64,000 bases of DNA. Source: Kocuria dechangensis. Its GTDB lineage: Bacteria > Actinomycetota > Actinomycetes > Actinomycetales > Micrococcaceae. The stretch is taken from contig NZ_BMEQ01000014.1 of NCBI RefSeq assembly GCF_014636775.1, positions 47,286 to 111,285 on the forward strand, given 5' to 3'. Position 1 is the stretch's first letter; the number at the start of each line of letters is the position of its first letter. The position numbers and the translations under genes are program-made. Positions 16,743 through 25,105 of the stretch are shown here, piece after piece. The notes under the pieces are model-generated. The model was not told the DNA's origin, searched no databases, and saw only the letters and a list, made by a program, of their open reading frames with translations.

Positions 16743-18236
16743 TTAAATTTCGGGCACGGCGTGTCGGCTCCGCCGGGACGGGCGGCGCAGGCCGACGGCG
16801 GCGCCGGCCAGCCGGGCCCGGAGCCCGGTGTAGGGCGGGTAGACCATCCGCAGCGTGTCGGGGGCGAGCGGCTTGTCCATGACCGCGCGCACGTGGGAGA
16901 ACACCACGAAGGAGTGCTTCCCGTGGTAGGCGCCGGTGCCGCTCTCCCCCACCCCGCCGAACGGCAGCTCGGGCACGGACAGGTGCAGCAGCGGAGCGTT
17001 GAAGGAGAGCCCGCCGGAGGAGGTGCGGCGGCGGAACAGGTCCTTGACCGACTCCTCCTCGGTGAACACGTAGAGGGCCAGCGGCTTGTCCGCGGCGGTG
17101 ATCATCTCGACCGCGGCCTCGGCCGAGGCCACGGGCACGAGCGGCAGGACGGGGCCGAAGACCTCCTCGGCCATGAACGGCCCGTCCGGCGCGGAGCGCA
17201 CGACCGTGGGGGCGAGGTAGCGGTCGGCCGGGTCGGCGGAGCCGCCGCACACGACGTCCTCGGGGCGGACCTGCTCCAGGACGCGGGTCAGCCGGGCCAG
17301 GTGGCGCCCGGTGACGATCCGCCCGTAGGAGTCGCTGCGCCGGGGGTCCGCCCCGTACAGCTCCTCCACCGCGCGCACGAGCTCGGGCTCCAGCGCGGCC
17401 AGCGTCTCGGGGGTCCCCAGCACGTGGTCCGGGGCCACGCAGGTCTGACCGGCGTTGAGGAACTTCCCCCACACGATCCGCCGGGCGGCGGTGGACAGGT
17501 CGGCGGAGCCGTCCACCCAGACCGGGGACTTCCCGCCGAGCTCCAGGGTGACGGGGGTCAGGTGCCGGGCGGCGGCCGCCGCGACGACGCGGGCGACCTT
17601 CCCGTTGCCCGTGTAGAAGACGTGGTCGAAGCGGTGCTCCAGCAGGCGGGTGGTCTCCGGCACCCCGCCCTCGACCACGCTCACGCAGTCCCCCAGGTAC
17701 CGCTCCAGCAGCCCCGCCAGCACGCGGGAGACGGTCGCGGAGACCTCCGAGGGCTTGACGACGACGGTGTTGCCGGCGGCGAGCGCTCCGGCCAGCGGGC
17801 TCAGGACCAGCTGGACGGGGTAGTTCCAGGGGGCGATCACGAGCACGGTCCCGAGCGGCTGGTGCTCCACGCGGGCGCGGGCCGGTGCCAGGCTCAGCGG
17901 GACGCGGACCCGGGCGGGGGCCATCCACGCGGCGAGCTCCTTGCGGATGCCGGCGACCTCCTCGAGGGTGAAGCCGAGCTCGGTCAGCCAGGCCTCCGCG
18001 GGGGGCTTGCCGAGGTCCGCCCTCAGCGCGGCCTCCAGCTCGGCGCGGTTCTCCCGCACGAGGTCCTCGAGCCGCCGGAGCCGGTCCAGGCGGGCCTCCA
18101 GGCCGAGGTCGGGGACGAAGGCTGCGCGGGCCCGTTCGACGGCTGCGTCCACGGCCGGGAGATCGGCCGCGTCCGGGGCGGGGAGGTCGGGGGCGCCGTC
18201 CGCGGCGGGGGCGAGAGGGCTCTGCGAGGTGGTCAT
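16743..18236 (-). CDS. class 3-type aldehyde dehydrogenase
   Basis: The 497-residue enzyme oxidises aldehydes to acids with NAD(P). Motifs are VLVIAPWNYPVQLVLSPLAGALAAGNTVVVKPSE (cofactor and catalytic Asn), general base Glu in TLELGGKSP and nucleophile Cys in FLNAGQTCVAPD. The ending GESGTGAYHGKHSFVVFSH is characteristic of the ALDH3/coniferyl-aldehyde branch, which takes medium-chain and aromatic aldehydes. The N-terminus has about 25 extra Ala/Pro-rich residues. GGAGCC precedes the ATG. It stands alone between nrdH and the App1-type gene, with its own terminator. The true substrate is not readable. Confidence 0.9.
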   Translation of the reverse strand: MTTSQSPLAPAADGAPDLPAPDAADLPAVDAAVERARAAFVPDLGLEARLDRLRRLEDLVRENRAELEAALRADLGKPPAEAWLTELGFTLEEVAGIRKELAAWMAPARVRVPLSLAPARARVEHQPLGTVLVIAPWNYPVQLVLSPLAGALAAGNTVVVKPSEVSATVSRVLAGLLERYLGDCVSVVEGGVPETTRLLEHRFDHVFYTGNGKVARVVAAAAARHLTPVTLELGGKSPVWVDGSADLSTAARRIVWGKFLNAGQTCVAPDHVLGTPETLAALEPELVRAVEELYGADPRRSDSYGRIVTGRHLARLTRVLEQVRPEDVVCGGSADPADRYLAPTVVRSAPDGPFMAEEVFGPVLPLVPVASAEAAVEMITAADKPLALYVFTEEESVKDLFRRRTSSGGLSFNAPLLHLSVPELPFGGVGESGTGAYHGKHSFVVFSHVRAVMDKPLAPDTLRMVYPPYTGLRARLAGAAVGLRRPSRRSRHAVPEI

Positions 18237-18270
18237 GGCTCCAGCGTAGGACTCGCCCCGGACGTTCCGG

Positions 18271-18334
18271 AGCGGGCCGTACTCGCAGCAGGCCGTGCCC
18301 AGAGCAGGCCGCGCTCAGAGCAGGCCGTGCTCCG
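18271..18334. repeat. four tandem 16-base repeats at the end of the App1-type gene
   Basis: Units begin at 18271, 18287, 18303 and 18319 and share AGC-A/G-GGCCGTGCTC. The last copy encodes the final residues and stop of the App1-type gene. The other three are outside it, so the 3' end of the gene has been copied in tandem, probably by replication slippage. Confidence 0.7.
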
Positions 18335-19385
18335 CGAGCTGGCGGGAGATGGAGGCGCCGTCGTTGCCCTCGATCCACAGCGTCCCCTCGGGGACGCTGA
18401 CGCGCCGCTCCTCCCCGGCCAGGGGGTGGCCGGCGAGGACCGCCTCCGTGGGCGAGAGGTTGCGGATGACGATGGCCGCCAGGTGGTCGGGGTAGCGCTG
18501 GGCGAAGCCGCTGTAGATCTCCGGGTCGTGCTGGCCGTCGTCGCCGATGAGGATCCACTTCACCTGGGGGAAGTTCTGCGCGAGGCGCTCGAGGTTGTGC
18601 ACCTTGTGGGCGGCACCGGCGCGGAACCACCGGTCGGTGGTGGGCCCCCAGTCGGTGAGCAGCAGCGCCCCGGCGGGGTAGGCGTTGCGGGTGAGGAACC
18701 GGCGGAGCGTGGGGGCCACGTTCCACGCCCCCGTGGAGAGGTAGAGGAAGGGTGCCTGGTGGTGGCGGTGCAGGAGCCGGTCCATCATGACGGCCATGCC
18801 GGGGGTGGGGGTGCGGGCGTGCTCGTTGAGCACGAACGAGTTCCAGGCCGCGAGCATGGGCCGGGGCAGCGCGGTGACCATGACGGTGTCGTCGATGTCG
18901 GAGACGATGCCGATCCGCTGGTCGTCGGCCACGATGAAGACCCGGGCCTCGACCACCTCGGAGCCCGCGGTCTGCATCCACACAACGTGCTCCCCCGGCG
19001 GCAGGGAGACCTGCAGGTCCACGTCCACCACGCCGCCCTTGTCCGCCACGAGGTGGAACTCGTAGTCGTCGATCCAGACGTTGACCGGCGCGAAGGCGAT
19101 GGGCACGGACGTGAAGGAGCGCCAGCCGCGGATGGACTCGGCGCCCTCGTCCGTGGACTCGATGAGCCCGCGGCTCTTCAGCAGCGCCCGGCCGAGCACG
19201 CGCACGTGGTGCTCCGAGCCGTAGCCCTCGAAGGCCACCATGACGGGGATGTCGCCGCGGCCCTCCGCGCGCCGCTGACGGAACCGGTGGAGCTTCTGCT
19301 CGAGGCGGTAGCCCACGTTGATGGCTTCCTCCGCGACCTGGTCGACGGTCTGCATCAGCTCCGAGCTGTTGGTCTTCTTGGCCAT
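18315..19385 (-). CDS. App1-type phosphatidate phosphatase domain protein (DUF2183)
   Basis: The 356-residue protein has the App1/DUF2183 catalytic domain. It carries the HAD-like nucleophile motif GIVSDIDDTVMVTALPRP, then YLSTGAWNVAPTLRRFL and KWILIGDDGQHDPEIY. In yeast App1 this domain dephosphorylates phosphatidic acid; bacterial members are poorly studied. An N-terminal beta-rich region (about residues 45-150, VMVAFEGYGS to VVWMQTAG) matches the usual companion domain. No signal peptide or membrane segment is visible. The gene is separated from fdhA by a terminator and ends in the tandem 16-base repeats. Confidence 0.85.
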   Translation of the reverse strand: MAKKTNSSELMQTVDQVAEEAINVGYRLEQKLHRFRQRRAEGRGDIPVMVAFEGYGSEHHVRVLGRALLKSRGLIESTDEGAESIRGWRSFTSVPIAFAPVNVWIDDYEFHLVADKGGVVDVDLQVSLPPGEHVVWMQTAGSEVVEARVFIVADDQRIGIVSDIDDTVMVTALPRPMLAAWNSFVLNEHARTPTPGMAVMMDRLLHRHHQAPFLYLSTGAWNVAPTLRRFLTRNAYPAGALLLTDWGPTTDRWFRAGAAHKVHNLERLAQNFPQVKWILIGDDGQHDPEIYSGFAQRYPDHLAAIVIRNLSPTEAVLAGHPLAGEERRVSVPEGTLWIEGNDGASISRQLAEHGLL

Positions 19386-19402
19386 GCGCCCAGTGTTCCA
19401 CA

Positions 19403-19441
19403 GCGCAGGCGGCGACCCGTGCCGCGGGGCGCCGCCTGCGC
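19403..19441 (-). terminator. terminator of the formaldehyde dehydrogenase gene
   Basis: A perfect 12-base stem (19403-19414 with 19430-19441) starts 10 bases after the fdhA stop codon on the minus strand. Confidence 0.7.
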
Positions 19442-19451
19442 GGCCGGTCTC

Positions 19452-20669
19452 TCAGGCCTTGACGTACCCGTTGGGGTCGAGGACGTACTTGGTCGCGGCC
19501 CCGGCGTCGAACTCGGCGTAGCCCTGCGGGGCCTCGTCGAGGGAGATGGCCTTGGCGTTGACGGCCTTCGCGATCTGGATCCGGTCGTGCAGGATCGCCA
19601 TCATCAGCTGCCGGTTGTACTTCATCACCGGGCACTGGCCGGTGGTGAAGGACAGGGACTTGGCCCATCCGGTCCCGAGGCTGATCGACAGCGAGCCCTT
19701 CTGCGCCGCCTCGTCCACCGCGCCGGGGTCGCCGGTGACGTACAGGCCCGGGATGCCCAGCGCGCCGCCGGCCGCGGTGATGTCCATCAGCGAGTTCAGG
19801 ACCGTGGCCGGAGCCTCCTGGGCCGAGCCCTTGCCGTGCCCGCGGGCCTCGAAGCCGACGGCGTCGACGCCGCAGTCGATCTCCGGCACCCCGAGGATCT
19901 GCTCGATCTGCTCGCCGGGGTCGCCCTTGGAGACGTCGACGGTCTCGCAGCCGAAGCTGGCGGCCTGGCGCAGGCGCTCCTCGTTCATGTCGCCGACGAT
20001 CACCACCGCGGCTCCCAGCAGCTGCGCGGAGGCCGCCGCGGCCAGGCCGACCGGACCGGCGCCGGCCACGTAGACGGTGGAGCCGACGCCCGCCCCGGCG
20101 GTGACCGCGCCGTGGAAGCCCGTGGGCAGGATGTCGGAGAGCATGGTGAGGTCCATGATCTTCTCCAGCGCCTGGTCCCGGTCCGGGAACTTCAGCAGGT
20201 TCCAGTCCGCGTACGGGACGAGCACGTACTCCGCCTGCCCGCCGACCCAGCCGCCCATGTCCACGTAGCCGTAGGCGGACCCGGGCCGGTCCGGGTTGAC
20301 GTTGAGGCAGATGCCGGTCTTGCGCTCCTTGCAGTTGCGGCAGCGCCCGCAGGAGATGTTGAAGGGCACGGAGACGATGTCGCCGACCTTGATGAACTCG
20401 ACGTCGGGGCCGCACTCGACCACCTCGCCCGTGATCTCGTGGCCGAGCACGAGGTCCACCGGCGCGGTCGTGCGGCCCCGGACCATGTGCTGGTCCGAGC
20501 CGCAGATGTTCGTGGTGACCGTCCGCAGGACGACCCCGTGGGGCACCTTGCGGCCCACGTTGGCCGGGTTCACCCCCGGCCCGTCCTTCAGCGCGAACGT
20601 GGGGTAGTCCGTGTCGATGACCTCGACCTTGCCGGGTCCCTTGTAGGCGACCGCTCTGTTGCCTGCCAT
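19452..20669 (-). CDS. fdhA: zinc-dependent glutathione-independent formaldehyde dehydrogenase
   Basis: The 405-residue protein is a medium-chain zinc alcohol dehydrogenase of the FdhA type, which oxidises formaldehyde with tightly bound NAD and no added thiol cofactor. Catalytic zinc ligands are Cys56 (NICGSDQH), His77 and Glu78 (GHEITGEV). The structural zinc loop has Cys107, Cys110, Cys113 and Cys121. The Rossmann turn is VAGAGPVGLAAA. The insertion VDAVGFEARGHGKG is typical of the Pseudomonas putida enzyme group. ATG 20669 has AGAGGT upstream. An actinobacterial mycothiol-dependent enzyme would be a different subgroup, so this is probably a second formaldehyde route. Confidence 0.92.
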   Translation of the reverse strand: MAGNRAVAYKGPGKVEVIDTDYPTFALKDGPGVNPANVGRKVPHGVVLRTVTTNICGSDQHMVRGRTTAPVDLVLGHEITGEVVECGPDVEFIKVGDIVSVPFNISCGRCRNCKERKTGICLNVNPDRPGSAYGYVDMGGWVGGQAEYVLVPYADWNLLKFPDRDQALEKIMDLTMLSDILPTGFHGAVTAGAGVGSTVYVAGAGPVGLAAAASAQLLGAAVVIVGDMNEERLRQAASFGCETVDVSKGDPGEQIEQILGVPEIDCGVDAVGFEARGHGKGSAQEAPATVLNSLMDITAAGGALGIPGLYVTGDPGAVDEAAQKGSLSISLGTGWAKSLSFTTGQCPVMKYNRQLMMAILHDRIQIAKAVNAKAISLDEAPQGYAEFDAGAATKYVLDPNGYVKA

Positions 20670-20858
20670 CTCGACCTCTTCCGTTGGGGGTCCGCGGGGC
20701 ACCTCCCTCGCGGCCGACGGCGCACGGTGCTGTGACGTCTCCCACAGGGGCTGTCGGTGGTTCCTGACGCTAACAGGACGCCGCGGCTCGCGGAAGGGGC
20801 CGCAGGAGGGGCCGCGGAAGGGGCCTCGGGAGCGGGAAGGAAGAGGGGCAGACGAAAA

Positions 20859-20899
20859 GCAACGAGCCCGTCCCGCACAGTGCGGGACGGGCTCGTTGC
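20859..20899 (-). terminator. terminator of tRNA-Ala
   Basis: A perfect 19-base stem (20859-20877 with 20881-20899) with a 3-base loop is followed on the minus strand by TTTT. It lies 7 bases beyond the tRNA end and is one of the few U-tract terminators here. Confidence 0.9.
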
Positions 20900-20906
20900 T
20901 CGTTCC

Positions 20907-20982
20907 TGGTGGAGCTGAGGGGACTCGAACCCCTGACCCTTTGCATGCCATGCAAATGCGCTACCAGCTGCGCCACAGCCCC
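20907..20982 (-). tRNA. tRNA-Ala (GGC)
   Basis: The 76-base gene folds into a standard cloverleaf. It has acceptor GGGGCTG paired with CAGCTCC (one wobble), anticodon stem TTTGC/GCAAA with loop ATGGCAT giving anticodon GGC (complement at 20947-20949), T loop TTCGAGT and an encoded 3' CCA. Confidence 0.95.
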
Positions 20983-21095
20983 AGGTCGTTACCCCGGAAC
21001 ACTATCACAACCTCGGACTCCCTTGCGGGACACCCTTTTCCGGTTGATCCTGTGCCCTCCTGGGCAACGCATTCATATTAGGCAGAGGCTCCGGA

Positions 21096-21533
21096 TCAAG
21101 GCAAATCGTCGGTCGCGGGCGCCGGGGAGGACTGGTCCGCGGCCTTGCCGGCGGTCGCCGCGGCGTGCGGGGCGGCCTGCCCGAGGTCGACGACGGGGCT
21201 GTCCCGCCACAGCCGCTCGAGCGCGTAGAAGGCGCGGTCCTCGTCGTGCTGGACGTGGATCACCACGTCCCCGTAGTCGAGCAGGACCCACCGGCCCTCG
21301 GACCGGCCCTCGCGGCGCAGGGGCCGCAGGCCGAGGTGCTCGATGAGCTTCTCCTCGATCTCGTCCACGACGGCATTGACGAGGCGCTCGTTGGAGGCGG
21401 AGGCGATGAGGAAGGCGTCGGTGATGCCCAGGGCCTCGCTGACGTCCAGGGCCACGATGTCGTGGGCCTGCTTGGCGTCGGCGGCGGCGGCCGCCACCTG
21501 GAGGATGGACAGGGACAGGTCGTTGACAGTCAA
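21096..21533 (-). CDS. rsfS: ribosome silencing factor RsfS
   Basis: The 145-residue protein matches RsfS/Iojap, which binds ribosomal protein L14 and blocks subunit joining during starvation. Family features are AHDIVALDVSEALGITDAFLIASASNERLVNAVVDEIE and WVLLDYGDVVIHVQ, with a C-terminal Ala-rich tail of about 30 residues that is likely disordered. The nadD-rsfS neighbourhood is the usual bacterial arrangement, here with one extra membrane-protein gene between them. Confidence 0.94.
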   Translation of the reverse strand: MTVNDLSLSILQVAAAAADAKQAHDIVALDVSEALGITDAFLIASASNERLVNAVVDEIEEKLIEHLGLRPLRREGRSEGRWVLLDYGDVVIHVQHDEDRAFYALERLWRDSPVVDLGQAAPHAAATAGKAADQSSPAPATDDLP

Positions 21534-21560
21534 GAGTGGTCCTTTCCCGGCGAACCGGTG

Positions 21561-21584
21561 GTTGCGTCCCCCGTGGGACGCAAC
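21561..21584 (-). terminator. hairpin just upstream of rsfS
   Basis: A perfect 10-base stem (21561-21570 with 21575-21584) with a 4-base loop lies 28 bases before the rsfS start. It may end the preceding transcript or modulate rsfS. Confidence 0.45.
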
Positions 21585-21671
21585 GGAATAGCTGAACGGA
21601 AGAACAGAACGGAAGAACTGGACAGAAGTACTGAACGGACGGGTGGAGCGGTCGGACGGTGGGCGGAGCGG

Positions 21672-22619
21672 TCAGAGCACGAAGAGCACGAGCACCACGA
21701 CGAGGGCCGCGACCAGCGCCAGGAGCAGCAGCACCAGCCAGCGGTTCCCCGAACGCCGTCGGTACTCCCGGGGCTCGAGCAGCTCGAGCCCCTCGGCGGC
21801 GACGGCCGGCACGGGCGCGCCGGGCGGCGGGAGCTCCTCGTCGGCCGGCGTCCCGGCCTGCGGGTTCGGGGCTCCCGGCCCCCCGGCAACGGGTGCCGCG
21901 GGCGCGGTGCCCCCGGCCCCCTCAGCAGGTTCCCCGGCCCGTTCCGTACCCGGCTCCCCGACGGGTTCTCCGACCGGTTCTCCGACCGGTTCTCCGACCG
22001 GTTCTCCGACCGGTTCTCCGACGGCCGGCGCCGGGGAGGAGCCGCCGGGCCGACGCGCCCCGACGGACTCGGACGGCTCGGCCGGGAGGACGTCGATGTG
22101 GGTGAGGCCGGCGAGGTCCTCGGGCGAGAGCCGGCTGACGAACAGCGCCGGGTCCACGTGCACGGGGTCGTGCGCGTCGGTCCCGACGGCGGGGTCCTCG
22201 GGGAAGACGACCGTGATCCGCTCGACCTCCGCCGGCTGCTCCGGCCCGGGCGCCGCGGTCTGCGGTCCCGCCGCCTGCTCGGGGGCAGGGGCAGGGGCCT
22301 GCTCGTTGGCGGCGGCCGCCTGCGCGGCGAGCTCGGTGAACCGGCGCTGCTTCTCGAGCAGCTCGGGGTCCGCGCCCCCGGGGGCGGGATCCGGCGCCCC
22401 GGCCTCGGCGAGCTCGCGGGAGCGCTCGGCGAGCTCCCGCTGCAGCCGGGCGAGCCGCCGCGGCCCGAGCGGCTTGACGGGGCGCACGGGCACGGCGTCG
22501 CCGCCCAGGTCGATGATCGGCGCGGGACCGGGCACGCCCGGGTGCGCGTCGCCGGGCTGCGGCAGGCCGGCGGACTGCTGCGCGGCGGCGTCGTCGCGCA
22601 CGCCGTCCTCCCCGGCCAT
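21672..22619 (-). CDS. tail-anchored membrane protein with VGEP repeats, function unknown
   Basis: The 315-residue product is mostly low-complexity Ala/Pro/Glu. A basic stretch, GPRRLARLQRELAERSRELAE, near residues 50-75 looks like a short coiled coil. A perfect GEPV tetrapeptide repeat occurs near residues 200-220. The last 22 residues, WLVLLLLALVAALVVVLVLFVL, form one membrane anchor preceded by RRRSGNR, so the bulk should be cytoplasmic. Its ATG overlaps the nadD stop by one base (TGATG), so the two are translationally coupled. I do not recognise a family or enzyme motif. Proteins of this kind in the nadD-rsfS interval are presumably lineage-specific. Confidence 0.8.
   Translation of the reverse strand: MAGEDGVRDDAAAQQSAGLPQPGDAHPGVPGPAPIIDLGGDAVPVRPVKPLGPRRLARLQRELAERSRELAEAGAPDPAPGGADPELLEKQRRFTELAAQAAAANEQAPAPAPEQAAGPQTAAPGPEQPAEVERITVVFPEDPAVGTDAHDPVHVDPALFVSRLSPEDLAGLTHIDVLPAEPSESVGARRPGGSSPAPAVGEPVGEPVGEPVGEPVGEPVGEPGTERAGEPAEGAGGTAPAAPVAGGPGAPNPQAGTPADEELPPPGAPVPAVAAEGLELLEPREYRRRSGNRWLVLLLLALVAALVVVLVLFVL
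21964..22023. repeat. five tandem 12-base repeats (GEPV codons)
   Basis: GGTTCTCCGACC is repeated five times without a gap (last base altered in the fifth copy), with a degenerate copy before it. The unit is a multiple of three, so copy-number changes keep the reading frame of the tail-anchored protein. Confidence 0.9.
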
Positions 22620-23347
22620 CAGGGCGCCTCCACGGAGGAGACCCGCGGCCCGACGCTCACGTGGCCGGGCGCGCCCTTCTCGGAGCCGTCAAGGTAGAGC
22701 CCGTACTTCGCGATGTACTGGACCACGCCGTCGGGCACGAGGTACCAGACGGGCTTGTGCGCAGCCACGCGGGTGCGGCAGTCGGTCGAGGAGATCGCCA
22801 TCGCGGGCACCTCGAGCAGCGTCACGCCGCTGGACCCCACGGGGGCGGCGAGGTGGTGGCCCGGCCGGGTGACGCCCACGAAGTGGGCGAGCTCCCACAG
22901 CTCCTCGGCGCCCTTCCACGTCAGGATCTCCGCCATCACGTCGGCGCCGGTGATGAAGAACAGGTCCGCCTCCGGGCGCAACCGCTTCAGGTCCCTCAGG
23001 GTGTCGACCGTGAAGGTGGGGCCCTTGCGCTCGATGTCCACGCGGCTCACGGTGAACCGGGGGTTGGAGGCGGTGGCGATCACGGTCATCAGGTACCGGT
23101 GCTCGGCGGGGCTGACGCTGCTCTCGGCCTTCTGCCACGGGTGCCCGGTGGGGACGAAGACGACCTCGTCGAGGTCGAACTCGCCCGCCACCTCGGAGGC
23201 GGCGACCAGGTGCCCGTGGTGGATCGGGTCGAAGGTGCCGCCCATGACGCCCAGCCGCGTGCGCCCGGGGACGCGGGCCGGGATGGAGGTCCCGGTCGCG
23301 GGGAGCTCGCGGCTGGGTGCGGCGGCGTCCGGGGAAGCGGTGGTCAC
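22619..23347 (-). CDS. nadD: nicotinate-nucleotide adenylyltransferase
   Basis: The 242-residue enzyme joins nicotinate mononucleotide and ATP to form deamido-NAD, the committed step common to NAD routes. The nucleotidyltransferase motif [18 protein letters not shown] starts near residue 33. [23 protein letters not shown] and the [11 protein letters not shown] motif follow in normal order. The first 30 residues are an extension, so a start nearer the core is possible. It couples to the downstream tail-anchored gene through a one-base overlap. Confidence 0.96.
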   Translation of the reverse strand: MTTASPDAAAPSRELPATGTSIPARVPGRTRLGVMGGTFDPIHHGHLVAASEVAGEFDLDEVVFVPTGHPWQKAESSVSPAEHRYLMTVIATASNPRFTVSRVDIERKGPTFTVDTLRDLKRLRPEADLFFITGADVMAEILTWKGAEELWELAHFVGVTRPGHHLAAPVGSSGVTLLEVPAMAISSTDCRTRVAAHKPVWYLVPDGVVQYIAKYGLYLDGSEKGAPGHVSVGPRVSSVEAP

Positions 23348-23366
23348 GGCGCTGGGGCTCCCCGGA

Positions 23367-23618
23367 TCAGGCGTGGCGCTTGGCGTTGTACTCGCTGAGC
23401 ATCGCCTGCTCGTCCGCGGGCAGCTCGGCCGGGTCGTGGTGCTGGCCGACCTCGGGGCTCAGGCCCCGGTTGGCGTAGGACATGGCCACCACGAGCAGGG
23501 CCATGAGCAGCACGAACATCGCCAGGCCGATGGCCTCGGGCGGGATGCCGGACTCGGCGGCGGCGTGGCCGCCCTCCTCGGCGGCGGCGCGGACGGTGGT
23601 GGCGATCTGCTGCAGCAT
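23367..23618 (-). CDS. small single-pass membrane protein
   Basis: The 83-residue product has one hydrophobic segment, [21 protein letters not shown] (about residues 30-50). A charged cytoplasmic tail, [34 protein letters not shown], follows it. AAGGG lies 6 bases before ATG 23618. It sits between proA and nadD on the same strand, an interval that often holds such a gene in Arthrobacter relatives. No enzymatic motif is visible and the role is unknown. Confidence 0.75.
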   Translation of the reverse strand: MLQQIATTVRAAAEEGGHAAAESGIPPEAIGLAMFVLLMALLVVAMSYANRGLSPEVGQHHDPAELPADEQAMLSEYNAKRHA

Positions 23619-23740
23619 GGGGTTCCCTTCTGGTGCCGCGGGCACGGCAGGTGGTCGGTGGGCGGCCCGCCCCGCCTCGGCCGGCGGGCCCGGCGGTACT
23701 CATCGTACTGAATCCGCGGCGGGCCCGCCGCGACCGCGGC

Positions 23741-25105
23741 TCAGGCGCGGATGTGCCCGTCGCCCTGGACGATCCACTTCGTGGTGGTCAGCTCCTCCAG
23801 GCCCATCGGCCCGCGGGCGTGCATCTTCTGCGTGGAGATCCCGATCTCCGCGCCGAGGCCCAGCTGCTGGCCGTCGGTGAAGCGGGTCGAGGCGTTGACC
23901 ATGACGGCCGCGGCGTCGATCTCGGCGGTGAACCGCTCGGCGTTGGCGAGGTCGTTGGTCACGATCGCCTCGGTGTGGCGGGTGGTCCACCGCTCGATGT
24001 GGGCGAGCGCCTCGTCGAGGTCGTCGACGATCTTCACCGCGAGGTCCATGGACAGGTACTCGGTGCCCCAGTCCTCGTCGGTGGCGCGCAGGTGCTGGCG
24101 GCCCGCCGGGAGCAGCTGCTCGGCGCGCTCGTCGACGTGCAGCGTCACGCCGGCCTTGTCGAGGGCCGCGAGCACGGCGGCGCCGTGCGGGAACCCGCTG
24201 TGCATCAGGAGGGTCTCCGTGGTGTTGCACGTGCTGGTGCGGTGGGTCTTCGCGTTGACGGCGATCTTCACGGCCATGTCCTTGGGCGCGGAGGCGTCCA
24301 CGAACAGGTGCACGTTGCCCTCGCCGGTCTCGATGACGGGGACCTTGGCGTTCTGCACGACGGACTGGATCAGCCCGTGCCCGCCGCGCGGGATGAGGAC
24401 GTCGACCTTCCCCCGCGCGGCCATGAGGGCGTTGGCGCCCTCCCGGCCGTACTCGTCGATGCTCTGGACGCAGTCCATGGGCAGCTTCACGTCCGAGAGG
24501 GAGTCGCGGATGATCCCGACGAGCGCGCGGTTGCTCTCCTCGGCGGCCGAGCCGCCGCGCAGCAGCACGGCGTTGCCGGACTTCAGGGCGATCCCGGCGA
24601 TGTCCACGGTCACGTTGGGGCGGGCCTCGTAGATGGCGCCCACCACGCCCATGGGCACGCGCACCTGGCGCATGCGCAGGCCGTTGGGCAGGGTCCGGCC
24701 GCGGACGACGCTGCCCACGGGGTCGGGCAGGGCCGCGAGCTCGCGGAGGCTGTCGGCCAGCGCGACGACGCGCGCGGCGTCGAGCTTGAGGCGGTCCAGC
24801 AGCGCCTCGGAGATCCCCTCGACGCGGCCGCGCTCGAGGTCCTTCGCGTTGGCGGCGAGGATCACGTCCTGCTTGTGCTCGATGCGGTCGGCGATCGTCA
24901 GCAGCGCGCGGTCCTTCCAGGCGCGGGTGGCCCGGCCCAGGGCCCGGGCGGCGACGCGGGCGTCGTCGGCCATGGCCTCCACCCCCGCGACGGGGTCGTC
25001 GCCGAAGGTGGCCTTCACGCTCGTGTCGGTCACGATGGCCCTGCCGGTCCCCCGGTCGGCCGTCTCGTTGTCGGTGGTCACTGACTCGTGTGCGGCGGAA
25101 GTCAT
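23741..25105 (-). CDS. proA: gamma-glutamyl phosphate reductase
   Basis: The 454-residue enzyme reduces gamma-glutamyl phosphate to glutamate semialdehyde in proline synthesis. It shows VGAIYEARPNVTVDIAGIALKSGNAVLLRGGSAA for cofactor binding, IPRGGHGLIQSV, and the catalytic Cys in HRTSTCNTTETLL. It is about 30 residues longer than usual, all at the N-terminus, so an internal start is possible. Its ATG overlaps the proB stop by 4 bases (ATGA), which couples the two consecutive enzymes. Confidence 0.95.
   Translation of the reverse strand: MTSAAHESVTTDNETADRGTGRAIVTDTSVKATFGDDPVAGVEAMADDARVAARALGRATRAWKDRALLTIADRIEHKQDVILAANAKDLERGRVEGISEALLDRLKLDAARVVALADSLRELAALPDPVGSVVRGRTLPNGLRMRQVRVPMGVVGAIYEARPNVTVDIAGIALKSGNAVLLRGGSAAEESNRALVGIIRDSLSDVKLPMDCVQSIDEYGREGANALMAARGKVDVLIPRGGHGLIQSVVQNAKVPVIETGEGNVHLFVDASAPKDMAVKIAVNAKTHRTSTCNTTETLLMHSGFPHGAAVLAALDKAGVTLHVDERAEQLLPAGRQHLRATDEDWGTEYLSMDLAVKIVDDLDEALAHIERWTTRHTEAIVTNDLANAERFTAEIDAAAVMVNASTRFTDGQQLGLGAEIGISTQKMHARGPMGLEELTTTKWIVQGDGHIRA

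Noticed and set aside
16761..20735. 1324-codon plus-strand open frame
   Set aside because: It runs antisense over the aldehyde dehydrogenase, App1-type and fdhA genes, is low-complexity (Gly/Val/His-rich) and has no domain or ribosome binding site. High-GC shadows produce such frames.
21964..22023. Possible CRISPR-like array
   Set aside because: The 12-base units are contiguous without spacers and encode GEPV codons in a protein gene.
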